29,490 bases of DNA from DATEPR01 sp036503065 (GTDB lineage Bacteria; Actinomycetota; Actinomycetes; Mycobacteriales; Pseudonocardiaceae), in NCBI GenBank assembly GCA_036503065.1, contig DASXXM010000405.1, forward strand, positions 1 to 29,490, given 5' to 3'. Under the pieces are notes generated by a model. It had not been told where the DNA came from. It did no database searches and saw only the letters and a program-made list of their open reading frames with translations. The first letter of the stretch is position 1. Each line of letters starts with the position of its first letter. The position numbers and the translations under genes were made by a program. Below, piece by piece: positions 17,646 through 25,138 of this stretch.

Positions 17646-18638
17646 TCAGGCGTCGGGGGTGTTCTCCGGGAAGTGGCATGCCACTCGGTGGCCTGTTGCC
17701 AGTTCGGCTAGTGGTGGTTCTTCGGTGCGGCAGATCTCCTGGGCCTTCCAGCACCGTGTGTTGAAGCGGCACGCCGGTGGCGGGTTCAGCGGGCTGGGCA
17801 CGTCGCCGGTCAGTCGGATTCGCTCGCGGTTGGTTCTGCGGCCTGGGTCCGGGATCGGCACGGCCGACATCAGGGCGACCGTGTACGGGTGCCTCGGCTT
17901 GGCGTAGACCTGGGCCGCTTCGCCGATCTCCACGATCTTGCCCAGGTACATCACCGCGACGCGATCGGAAACGTGACGCACGATGGACAGGTCGTGCGCG
18001 ATCATCACGTACGTCAGGTCCAGTTCCTCCTGGAGGTCCTCCAGTAGATTGATCACCTGTGCCTGGATGGACACGTCCAGCGCCGACACCGGCTCGTCGG
18101 CGACGATCAGCTTGGGGCGCAACGCCAGCGTGCGTGCTATGCCGATGCGCTGCCGCTGGCCGCCGGAGAATTCGTGTGGGTAGCGGTTGTAGTGCTCGGG
18201 GCTCAGGCCGACGAGCTGCAACAGGTCCTGCACGGCCTTCTTGATGCCGTTGGGTGTCTGCACGTTCTGCAGGCGGAACGGCGCGCCGACGATCGTGCCG
18301 ACGGTGTGCCTCGGATTCAGCGACGAGAACGGATCCTGGAACACCATCCCGATGTCCTTGCGCAGCGGGCGCATCCGCCCGGTGGAAACATGGGTGATGT
18401 CGTGACCGTCAAAGACGATCTTTCCATCGGTTGGTTCCAGCAGCCGGGTGAGCAGGCGGCCGGTGGTGGTCTTGCCGCAGCCGGACTCGCCGACCAGCGA
18501 CAGGGTCTCGCCCCGGCGGACCGTGAAGTCCAGCCCGTCCACGGCCTGCACCGCGCCCTGCTTGCGCTGCAACAGGCCGCGCCGCACCGGGAAGTACTTC
18601 TGCAGGCCGGTGACCGTGAGCAGCTCGGTCTTCTCCAT
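17646..18638 (-). CDS. Oligopeptide/dipeptide ABC transporter ATP-binding protein (F-type)
   Basis: A 330-residue ATPase of the OppF/DppF group, which powers import of peptides or similar solutes. Walker A is GESGCGKT (50-57), the signature FSGGQRQRIGIARTLAL, and Walker B with D-loop is LIVADEPVSALDVS; a switch His follows in MIAHDLSIV. The C-terminal ~70 residues carry the oligopeptide-type extension with HPYTVALMSAVPIP and the Cys pair region CRFNTRCWKAQEIC that in relatives holds an iron-sulfur cluster. I use ATG at 18638, with GGGGA seven nt upstream and 14 nt after the D-type ATPase stop; the frame stays open to 18683, inside the previous gene. It is the last gene of the importer operon. 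Confidence 0.93.
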   Translation of the reverse strand: MEKTELLTVTGLQKYFPVRRGLLQRKQGAVQAVDGLDFTVRRGETLSLVGESGCGKTTTGRLLTRLLEPTDGKIVFDGHDITHVSTGRMRPLRKDIGMVFQDPFSSLNPRHTVGTIVGAPFRLQNVQTPNGIKKAVQDLLQLVGLSPEHYNRYPHEFSGGQRQRIGIARTLALRPKLIVADEPVSALDVSIQAQVINLLEDLQEELDLTYVMIAHDLSIVRHVSDRVAVMYLGKIVEIGEAAQVYAKPRHPYTVALMSAVPIPDPGRRTNRERIRLTGDVPSPLNPPPACRFNTRCWKAQEICRTEEPPLAELATGHRVACHFPENTPDA

Positions 18639-18652
18639 CAATCGGTCCCCAC

Positions 18653-19771
18653 TCACAGCTTCGGCTTGATGTCGGTTTCCCACGCCTTCAACCGCTGCTC
18701 CGCGGTCAGGTGGCAGGCGACACTGTGTTCACCGTCCACACTGTGCAGCACCGGCACCTCGTCGGTGCTGCGGCCGCCGGTCAACGACGCGTAGTTGCAC
18801 CGGGGGTGGAACGCGCAGCCCGACGGCACGTTGATCAGGCTGGGCGGGGTGCCCATGATCGGCAGCAGCCGGTCGGCCCGTTCCCGGTCCAGTCGGGGCA
18901 TCGAGCCGAGCAGGCCCCACGTGTACGGGTGCTGCGGGCGCCGGAAGATGTCGTCCGTCGGACCGTATTCGGCGGTTCGGCCCGCGTACATGACCATGAT
19001 GTTGTCGGCCAGTTCGGCGACGACTCCCAGGTCGTGCGTGATGATGATGACGGCGGAGTTGAACTCCTGCTGCAGGTCCCGGATCAGGTCCAGGATCTGC
19101 GCCTGCACCGTCACGTCCAGCGCGGTGGTCGGCTCGTCGGCGATGAGCAGTTCCGGGTCGCAGGACAGTGCCATGGCGATCATGGCACGCTGCCGCATGC
19201 CGCCGGAGAACTGGTGCGGGTAGTCGTCCACTCTGGACCCGGGCTGCGGGATGCCGACGCGGTCGAGCATCTCGACGGCGTGCCGGCGCGCGGCCGCCTT
19301 GCTGACCTTGTTGTGGATCCGGTACGCCTCGATGATCTGCGTGCCGACCGTGTAGTACGGGTGCATCGCGGACAGCGGGTCCTGGAAGATCATGGCCATC
19401 TTCTTGCCGCGCAACGCCCTTACCCGCTCGACGCTGGCCCCGACGAGTTCCTCGCCGTCCAGCCAGATCTCGCCGGTGATCCTGGCCCTGGTGTTCTTGT
19501 GCAGGCCCATGATCGCCAGGCTGGTCACGCTCTTGCCGGAACCGGACTCGCCGACGATGCCCAGTGTGCGGCCGCGTTCCAACGTGAACGACAGGCCGTC
19601 CGCGCTCTTGACCAGGCCGTCGTCGGTGGGGAACTGCACCCGCAGGTCGCGCAGTTCCAGGAACGAGTCCGACGGCGTCGGTGCCGAGTCGTAGAACTCC
19701 GCCTCACCCGGTCGCGGACGGACGTCCACGAATCCGTCCTGACCACCACCCCAGTTGCCGGTATCAGTCAT
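18653..19771 (-). CDS. Oligopeptide/dipeptide ABC transporter ATP-binding protein (D-type)
   Basis: A 372-residue ATPase that pairs with the F-type subunit in the importer. Walker A is GESGSGKS (74-81), the Q-loop is MIFQDPLSAMHPYYTVG, the signature FSGGMRQRAMIAMAL, and Walker B is LLIADEPTTALDVT. The C-terminus has HPYTWGLLGSMPRLD and the cysteines CAFHPRCNYASLTGG, but one of the usual Cys positions after this seems replaced, ending with VACH. ATG at 19771 shares one base with the permease stop (TGATG), so translation is probably coupled. An N-terminal extension of about 35 residues (GGGQDGFVDVRPRPGEAEFY) precedes the ATPase domain and is longer than usual. Confidence 0.93.
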   Translation of the reverse strand: MTDTGNWGGGQDGFVDVRPRPGEAEFYDSAPTPSDSFLELRDLRVQFPTDDGLVKSADGLSFTLERGRTLGIVGESGSGKSVTSLAIMGLHKNTRARITGEIWLDGEELVGASVERVRALRGKKMAMIFQDPLSAMHPYYTVGTQIIEAYRIHNKVSKAAARRHAVEMLDRVGIPQPGSRVDDYPHQFSGGMRQRAMIAMALSCDPELLIADEPTTALDVTVQAQILDLIRDLQQEFNSAVIIITHDLGVVAELADNIMVMYAGRTAEYGPTDDIFRRPQHPYTWGLLGSMPRLDRERADRLLPIMGTPPSLINVPSGCAFHPRCNYASLTGGRSTDEVPVLHSVDGEHSVACHLTAEQRLKAWETDIKPKL

Positions 19772-20781
19772 CAGTACCGCACCCTCGGGTCGACTACGGC
19801 GTACAGAACGTCCACGATCAGGTTGGCGAGGACCACGAAGAACCCGGCGAGCAGGGTCACGCCCAGGATCTCGGGCAGGTCCTGGTTGGTGATCGCGTTC
19901 ACCGCGAAGCGGCCGAGACCCGGCAGCGAGAACGCGGTCTCGGTGAGGATCGCGCCGCCGACGAGCAGTCCGAGATCGAGGCCGAAGATCGTGACGATCG
20001 GGGTCAGCGTGGCCCGCAGGCCGTGCTTGACCACGACCTTCCGCTCGGACAAGCCCTTCGCCCGCGCGGTGCGGATGAAGTCCTCGTTCATGGTCTCCAG
20101 CATGCCGGCCCTGGTCAGCCGCGCGTAGAGGGCGGCGTACAGGAACGCCAGCGTCACCCACGGCAGCACGAGTGCCTCGGCCCAGCGGCCGGGGCTCTCG
20201 CTGAACGGGATGAAGTTGCCCGCGTCGGGGAACAGCGGCACGCTGTCGCGGAAGATCGCCAGCGACAGCAGCGCGGTGAAGAAGATCGGCAGGGACACGC
20301 CTGCCAGCGCCGCGCTCATCGCCGTCCGGTCGAAGATCGAGCCGCGTTTCAACGCGGACAGCACACCGATGCCGACGCCGGTGACCAGCCACAGGATCGC
20401 GGCGCCGATGGCGAGCGAACCTGTCACCGGCAGCGCGCTGAGCATCTGCGGCCAGACCGGTTGCTGATTCTTGAACGAGTAGCCGAAACACGGCGCGGGG
20501 CAGTGTGTCCTGTCCGGGCCCGCGTCGTAGTCCGCGCCGGCCACGATGCCCTTGAGGAACCGGCCGTACTGCACGTAGATGGGCTGGTCGAGGCCGAGTT
20601 TGACCTCCATGGCGTGGATCTGGGTGACGCTGGGATTGCGGCCGACGTACTGCGTCGCGAGCTGGTCCGTGGTCTGCCCGGCAATGCGGGGCACCAGGAA
20701 GAACACGGCGAAGGTCACCATGCTGACGACCAGCAGCATCAGCACCGCGCCGAGCAGGCGCCGAACAATGAAGGTGATCAC
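19771..20781 (-). CDS. ABC transporter permease, DppB/OppB type
   Basis: A 336-residue inner-membrane permease. It opens with IVRRLLGAVLMLLVVSMVTFAVFFLVP, the standard first helix of DppB. It carries the EAA-loop region FIRTARAKGLSERKVVVKHGLRATLTPI that contacts the ATPase, and ends with LANLIVDVLYAVVDPRVRY, the usual DppB C-terminus. The periplasmic-side loop after helix 1 is enlarged (about residues 60-110, including HCPAPCFGYSF with two Cys). ATG at 20781 is used. An 87-nt gap with a strong hairpin separates it from the binding-protein gene, and its stop overlaps the next start. Confidence 0.94.
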   Translation of the reverse strand: MITFIVRRLLGAVLMLLVVSMVTFAVFFLVPRIAGQTTDQLATQYVGRNPSVTQIHAMEVKLGLDQPIYVQYGRFLKGIVAGADYDAGPDRTHCPAPCFGYSFKNQQPVWPQMLSALPVTGSLAIGAAILWLVTGVGIGVLSALKRGSIFDRTAMSAALAGVSLPIFFTALLSLAIFRDSVPLFPDAGNFIPFSESPGRWAEALVLPWVTLAFLYAALYARLTRAGMLETMNEDFIRTARAKGLSERKVVVKHGLRATLTPIVTIFGLDLGLLVGGAILTETAFSLPGLGRFAVNAITNQDLPEILGVTLLAGFFVVLANLIVDVLYAVVDPRVRY

Positions 20782-20793
20782 ATCGATCGGCGG

Positions 20794-20824
20794 CGGTGGC
20801 CGGCGGGTTCGCCGCCGGCCACCG
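20794..20824. terminator. Intercistronic hairpin after the binding-protein gene
   Basis: Perfect 13-bp arms CGGTGGCCGGCGG (20794-20806) and CCGCCGGCCACCG (20812-20824) enclose the 5-nt loop GTTCG. It lies 45 nt after the lipoprotein stop and just before the permease gene, read on the minus strand. No U-tract follows, so it is more likely a partial terminator or mRNA-stabilising structure that keeps binding-protein levels above those of the permease and ATPases, an arrangement common in ABC importer operons. Confidence 0.65.
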
Positions 20825-20868
20825 GTGCCTTCACCTGCCTTGGTTCGATTCGGTCATCACGGCTTGGG

Positions 20869-22638
20869 CTACGCCTTGCCGAGCTGCGTGTAGTCGTACA
20901 TGCCGTAGGCCTCGGTCACGAACGCGTTGGTGACGTTCGGGCTCCGGTAGAGCAGGGCCTTGGAGTAGACCTCGGGCAGGATGGTCGCGTCGCTCATCAC
21001 GATCTGGTCGATCTGAGCGTAGATCTTGTTGCGGGCGGTGGCGTCCGACGTCTGGGTCGCCTTGTCCAGCAACTGGTTGACCTGCGGGTTGTTCTCCTCC
21101 TGCAGGTTGGAGTTGCCGGCCGCCTTGATGGCCCGCCCGTCCACGATCTGCGACAGGAAGCCGAAGCCGTCCGGCCAGTCGGCACCCCAGCCGCCCAGGA
21201 TGATGCCGAGGTCGTGCTGGTGCACGAAGTTCGGCACACCGGCGTAGGTGGAGTAGTAGCTGCCGGTCGGGTACTGCTGGATCTGGGCCTTGATCCCGAC
21301 CTGGGCCAGCGCCTCCTGGATGCCCTGCGCCGCGGAGACCTCCTTCGGACGGTCGCCACGGGCCGCGATGTTGATGCTGAACCCGTTGGGCTGGCCGCAC
21401 GCCTGGAGCGCCGACTTGGCCTTGGCGGTGTCGCCGTTGGGCTGGCTGGTCGCGGCGTACTGGTCGGCCCGCTGGTAGCCGGACACGGTCGGCGGCAGCA
21501 CGGTGCTCGCGATGTCACCACCGGCGATCGGGCCGCCGTAGGCGGTCTGCTGGGTGGTCTTGTTCACCGCGTACATGATCGCCTTGCGGCAGTCGACGTT
21601 GTTCAGCGGCGCCACCTGGGTGTTCAGCGCGGCGTAGTAGAGGAAGCCGGTCGTCGCGTCGTCCGCCTTGACCTGCAGTGCCTTGTTGCCCAGGATCCGG
21701 GCGCGGGCCGCGGTCTGCACGCCGGTGCCGTCCATGTCGACGTCCAGCGAGCCGTTGAGCAGCCTGCTGTCGATGTCGGCGGCCTGCACGTTGAACGCGA
21801 CGTTGATCGTGTTCACGAGCTGCTTGTCGTTGGGGTCGCTCGACGCCGACCACTGCGGGTTCTTCACCAGGGTGAAGCCCTTGTTCGGGTCATAGGTGGA
21901 GAACATGTACGGGCCGCTGGACATCGGGTGTGTCTGGTAGTTGGACCCGGTGTCCTTGGCCGGTGGCACCGGCGCGGTCTGCGGGTTGGTCACCAGGTAG
22001 TCGAAGTCCGCGAACGGGTGCTGCAGGTGGAACACGATGGTGGTGTCGTTCGGGGTGTCGATCCCCTTGAGGCCCATCTTGTCCGGCGTCGTGTCCTTGT
22101 AGGCGCCGGGGTAGGTCGGGTCGGTCAGGTACTGCTGGAAGTACGTCGGGCCGTTGGGCAGCACGCTGGGCGCGTAGTTGGTGCTGCGCTCGATGGCGTA
22201 CTTGACGTCCTTCGTGGTGATCGCGCTGCCGTCCTCGAACTTCAGCCCGGACTGGATGGTGTACGTCCAGGTGAGGCCGTCCGCGCTGGTCTTGCCGAGG
22301 CCGGTCGCCAGGCCCGGTATCAGCTTCAGGCCGTCGGCGCCGGGCGCCGACTTGAAGGTCAGCAGCGGGCGGGCGTACAGCCGGCTGAAGTTCCACATGA
22401 GGGCGTAGTAGGTGTTGCCGGGGTCCGTCGAGTCCGGGGTGTTGGACAGCGCGTAGTTCAGCGTGCCGCCGGCCTTGGTGGACGGGTTGACCACGTTGTT
22501 GAGGCCGGCGTTGTAGGCGGCCGCACCCGCGGTGTTGTTACTGGTGCCGGTTCCGCCACTCGACCCGCTCCCGCAGGCCGTCAGCAGGCTCAGCCCGGCA
22601 CAGACGGCGGCGAACGCCACTGCGTTCTTGCGTTTCAT
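20869..22638 (-). CDS. Extracellular solute-binding lipoprotein, family 5 (peptide/nickel type)
   Basis: A 589-residue solute receptor. The signal peptide ends in the lipobox LTAC with Cys22 as the lipidated residue, followed by a Gly/Ser-rich tether (GSGSSGGTGTSNN). The mature part shows the family-5 pattern: YALSNTPDSTDPGNTYY near the start, LTWTYTIQSGLKFEDGSAITTKDVKYAIERS (the family signature region), then NPYM-type stretch SSGPYMFSTYDPNKGFTLVKNPQW. It captures peptides or other solutes for the permease. ATG at 22638 has AGGAGG twelve nt upstream. It is second in the operon, between the two permease genes. The bound ligand cannot be predicted. Confidence 0.94.
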   Translation of the reverse strand: MKRKNAVAFAAVCAGLSLLTACGSGSSGGTGTSNNTAGAAAYNAGLNNVVNPSTKAGGTLNYALSNTPDSTDPGNTYYALMWNFSRLYARPLLTFKSAPGADGLKLIPGLATGLGKTSADGLTWTYTIQSGLKFEDGSAITTKDVKYAIERSTNYAPSVLPNGPTYFQQYLTDPTYPGAYKDTTPDKMGLKGIDTPNDTTIVFHLQHPFADFDYLVTNPQTAPVPPAKDTGSNYQTHPMSSGPYMFSTYDPNKGFTLVKNPQWSASSDPNDKQLVNTINVAFNVQAADIDSRLLNGSLDVDMDGTGVQTAARARILGNKALQVKADDATTGFLYYAALNTQVAPLNNVDCRKAIMYAVNKTTQQTAYGGPIAGGDIASTVLPPTVSGYQRADQYAATSQPNGDTAKAKSALQACGQPNGFSINIAARGDRPKEVSAAQGIQEALAQVGIKAQIQQYPTGSYYSTYAGVPNFVHQHDLGIILGGWGADWPDGFGFLSQIVDGRAIKAAGNSNLQEENNPQVNQLLDKATQTSDATARNKIYAQIDQIVMSDATILPEVYSKALLYRSPNVTNAFVTEAYGMYDYTQLGKA

Positions 22639-22686
22639 ACGACTGACACGCCTCCTCGTTGGATGGTTGGGTAAATGGTCAGGGAT

Positions 22687-23697
22687 CTAGTGGGAGCGCG
22701 GATCCAACGCGTCCCGCAGACCGTCGCCGAGCAGGTTGAACGCCATCACGGAGACGAAGATCGCCAGGCCCGGCACCAGGATGTACTCGGGATCTATCGA
22801 GTAGTACTGGTTGGTCACCGCGTCGGCCAGCATCGCACCCCAGCTCGGCGTCGGCAGCTTCAGACCGACGCCCAGGAAGTCCAGCGCGGCCTCGAACAGG
22901 ATGTTGGTCGGGATCAGCAGCGTGGCGTACACGAGGATCGGGCCGACGAGGTTGGGCAGCAGTTCGTGCCAGAGCACGTAGAAGCCGCGCGCGCCCAGGC
23001 TGCGTGCCGCGTCGACGAACTCCCGCTCGCGCAGCGACAGCGTCTGGCCGCGGATGATCCGGCCGATGTAGGGCCAGTTGAAGAAGCCGATGACGAAGAC
23101 GAGCACGGTGATGTGCAGCGCGTCGCCGGACAGGCCGAACGCGGAGTTGGTGCCCTGCACGACACCGGTCAGCGCGATCGCGAACAGCAGCAGCGGGAAG
23201 GCGAGGAAGACGTTCATCAGCCAGTTGATGACGGTGTCCACCCAGCCGCCGAAGTAGCCCGCGACGACGCCCATGACCACACCGATGACCACCGAGATGA
23301 CGGTCGCGGTGAAGGCGATGAGCAGGGAGTACTGCGAGCCGACGAGCACCCTGGAGAGCATGTCGCGGCCGTACTGCGGGTCGACACCGAACGGGTGCGA
23401 CAGCGAGAGGCCGCCGAAGAAGCCGAGCGGCTTGTCGGTGTTGTGGTCGATCAGATCGGTGTGGTAGGTCGAGATGTCCAGCACGCCCGCGCTCTTCAGG
23501 AACACCGACGCGACGGCGATGACGACGAACAGCACGATGACCACGCCGCCGGCGAGCGCCCATCGGTCACGCTTCAGGCGTGTCCACGCGATTTCAGCGA
23601 GTGACCGGCCCTGGATCGCCGTGCCACCCGCCGGCTCGCCCGGTCCGGGTTCGCTCGCCGGACTAGCCAGATCAAGTGGCTCCAACGGCGCTGCCAA
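22687..23697 (-). CDS. ABC transporter permease, DppC/OppC type
   Basis: A 336-residue permease and the first gene of the importer operon. It has a hydrophilic Pro/Glu-rich N-terminus, then LAEIAWTRLKRDRWALAGGVVIVLF, the typical OppC-N segment. The extracytoplasmic HPFGVDPQYGRDMLSRVLVG block follows, then the EAA-loop FVDAARSLGARGFYVLWHELLPNLVGPI, and it ends with LLGDGLRDALDPR, the family terminus. The frame begins at TTG 23697, eight nt after a GGGGG run; TTG at 23685 is another option, and no ATG or GTG precedes the domain. The stop lies 48 nt before the binding-protein gene. Confidence 0.9.
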   Translation of the reverse strand: MAAPLEPLDLASPASEPGPGEPAGGTAIQGRSLAEIAWTRLKRDRWALAGGVVIVLFVVIAVASVFLKSAGVLDISTYHTDLIDHNTDKPLGFFGGLSLSHPFGVDPQYGRDMLSRVLVGSQYSLLIAFTATVISVVIGVVMGVVAGYFGGWVDTVINWLMNVFLAFPLLLFAIALTGVVQGTNSAFGLSGDALHITVLVFVIGFFNWPYIGRIIRGQTLSLREREFVDAARSLGARGFYVLWHELLPNLVGPILVYATLLIPTNILFEAALDFLGVGLKLPTPSWGAMLADAVTNQYYSIDPEYILVPGLAIFVSVMAFNLLGDGLRDALDPRSH

Positions 23698-24038
23698 CGC
23701 TCTGGCCCCCTTCCGCCGGGGTACGGCAGTGTGGTAGTTGCCCCGCCGGCTGCTGGCCGCACGAAGGTGTCAGCCGACTTTCCAATCCCAGACCGCGGGA
23801 ATGCTAGGTCCCCGGGCCGTCCGTGGCGCGATTGTGATTCTACGATACGCCAAATGGGGGACACGACACCTTCGAGTGGTGGATGGTTTATAGACTTAAT
23901 GAGATATTTGTGCTGTTACGGCCGCATGTCACCCGCCGCGCCCGGTGACCCGCCGGGGTCGACCAGCGCAGTCGGGTTCAGCCGATCGGACCAGCCGGTG
24001 CTGATCTTCAGCCCACCACACCCGCCACAAATCAGACA

Positions 24039-24066
24039 TCTATAATGATCACGCTGCTGCTGTCAA
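24039..24066 (-). promoter_or_regulatory. Candidate promoter towards the importer operon
   Basis: On the minus strand TTGACA (24061-24066) and TATAGA (24039-24044) are separated by 16 nt. The -35 is a perfect consensus and is itself duplicated (second TTGACA at 24068-24073). It would give a leader of about 330 nt before the permease C start at 23697, which is long. The TATAAA at 23887-23892 could serve a nearer promoter. Confidence 0.4.
24041..24046 (+). promoter_or_regulatory. Consensus -10 hexamer TATAAT upstream of tetR
   Basis: A perfect TATAAT lies about 200 nt upstream of the TetR start and overlaps the minus-strand -10 candidate. No good -35 stands 16-18 nt before it (ACACCC at 24018-24023), so activity would depend on an activator or the AT-rich context. 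Confidence 0.35.
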
Positions 24067-24079
24067 CTGTCAACAGTAG
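24057..24079. promoter_or_regulatory. Candidate TetR operator
   Basis: A 23-nt imperfect palindrome with arms CTGCTGT (24057-24063) and ACAGTAG (24073-24079) matching at 6 of 7 positions. The centre holds a tandem repeat TGTCAAC-TGTCAAC (24061-24074). It covers the start-site region of the plus-strand TATAAT and the -35 of the minus-strand promoter, so one repressor dimer here could shut both directions. Confidence 0.4.
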
Positions 24080-24243
24080 CTGGTAGTCTGACCGGTCCGA
24101 CCCGACCGCGACGGGATCGCGACGCGGTTCCGGCCGGACGGCGAGTGGCACGAGTACGGCTCGCCGATGATCTCCAATCGCGTGATCCATGACAAGATTG
24201 ACGGATCGGTTCCATCAAGTCCGGATCATCATCGAGGACGCCC

Positions 24244-24882
24244 ATGACTGGCACGGCGCCGGCGGCACGCCGAGACTATGGCGGCCGAACGGCCACCCAA
24301 CGCCGAGCCGAACGCAGGCAGCGGTTGTTGGCCGCGGCTTTGGACCTGTTCGGCACAGAGGGTTATCCGGCTACTTCCATCGAGCGGTTGTGCGCGCGGG
24401 CCAACGTGTCCACCCGCAACTTCTACGAGGAGTTCGCCAGCCGGGAAGCCCTGCTCATCGCATTACACGACCACATAACACAACAGGCATCCGATGCGAT
24501 GCTGGCAGCCGTGGCCGAAATCCCGGACGAGCCGACGGCCGTGCGCATCGACCGCGCGATCGAGGCGTACATCGGGACGACGTCCAGCGATCCGCGCTGG
24601 ACCAGAATCGCCTACGTAGAGGTGATCGGGGTCAGCGCGGCGGTCGAGCGGCACCGCATCGCGTGGCGCGCGCGGCTCGGCCAAATGCTCGAAGCCGAAG
24701 CGGTTCTCGCGGTGGAACGCGGTGAGGCGACCAGGCGCGACTACAGCCTGACCGTGATGGCCTTCATCGGCGCGGTGAACGAGCTCGTTTACCACTGGTC
24801 CATTCATGGCCGGCAGGTACCGCTGGCGGTCATCCGAGGTGAGTTGACCCGGTTGGCGTTGGCGGCGCTGCGCGCGGAGTGA
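24244..24882 (+). CDS. TetR family transcriptional regulator
   Basis: A 212-residue regulator. The N-terminal DNA-binding domain spans about residues 18-68: RRAERRQRLLAAALDLFG, then GYPATSIERLCARANVSTRNFYEEFASREALL, the standard TetR helix-turn-helix. The C-terminal ~140 residues form the ligand-binding part, without a recognisable subfamily signature. ATG at 24244 follows GAGGA by five nt. It is divergent from the importer operon and upstream of the FAD oxidase gene in the same direction, so either could be its target. The palindrome at 24057-24079 is the best operator candidate. Confidence 0.9.
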   Translation: MTGTAPAARRDYGGRTATQRRAERRQRLLAAALDLFGTEGYPATSIERLCARANVSTRNFYEEFASREALLIALHDHITQQASDAMLAAVAEIPDEPTAVRIDRAIEAYIGTTSSDPRWTRIAYVEVIGVSAAVERHRIAWRARLGQMLEAEAVLAVERGEATRRDYSLTVMAFIGAVNELVYHWSIHGRQVPLAVIRGELTRLALAALRAE

Positions 24883-25138
24883 TTGTTCTCGCGATTGATT
24901 GACGCCGGCCGGGCGGGAAGTGTCCGCGCGGCATTCCAGGAACCGCTGTTACGACAGACCTGGTTGCAATTCCATCGGAGTGGCACCGACTGCTGCATTT
25001 GGCCTCGTGTGTCAGATCGTCGCGCACTCGCGAAGCAACGGTCGAACGTGACCGCGATGACCAGCCGGCGAACCCGTGCCCGGCGGCGGGGCGGGCGGAT
25101 GGGATAGTCGGGCAACGGCGAGTTACCAGGAGGTAGGC

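Larger units (their letters stand above)
23698..24243. other. 546-nt divergent regulatory region between importer operon and tetR
   Basis: There is no convincing gene here. The region contains two AT-rich islands unusual for this window: 23833-23916 (with TTTATA at 23887-23892, a TATAAA on the minus strand) and 24030-24080. The latter carries overlapping promoter elements for both directions and a candidate operator, listed separately. Between them lies ordinary GC-rich DNA. Confidence 0.6.

Noticed and set aside
17021..17772. Small open frames on both strands of the gap (Thr/Pro/Gln-rich or Val/Gly-rich)
   Set aside because: They translate the G/T-rich strand and the palindromes; similar peptides arise from both strands because the DNA is an inverted repeat. 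No ribosome binding site or domain.
19681..22674. 997-codon plus-strand open frame opposite the importer operon
   Set aside because: Low-complexity Val/Arg/Gly/His/Gln composition and complete overlap with three recognisable transporter genes; a shadow frame.
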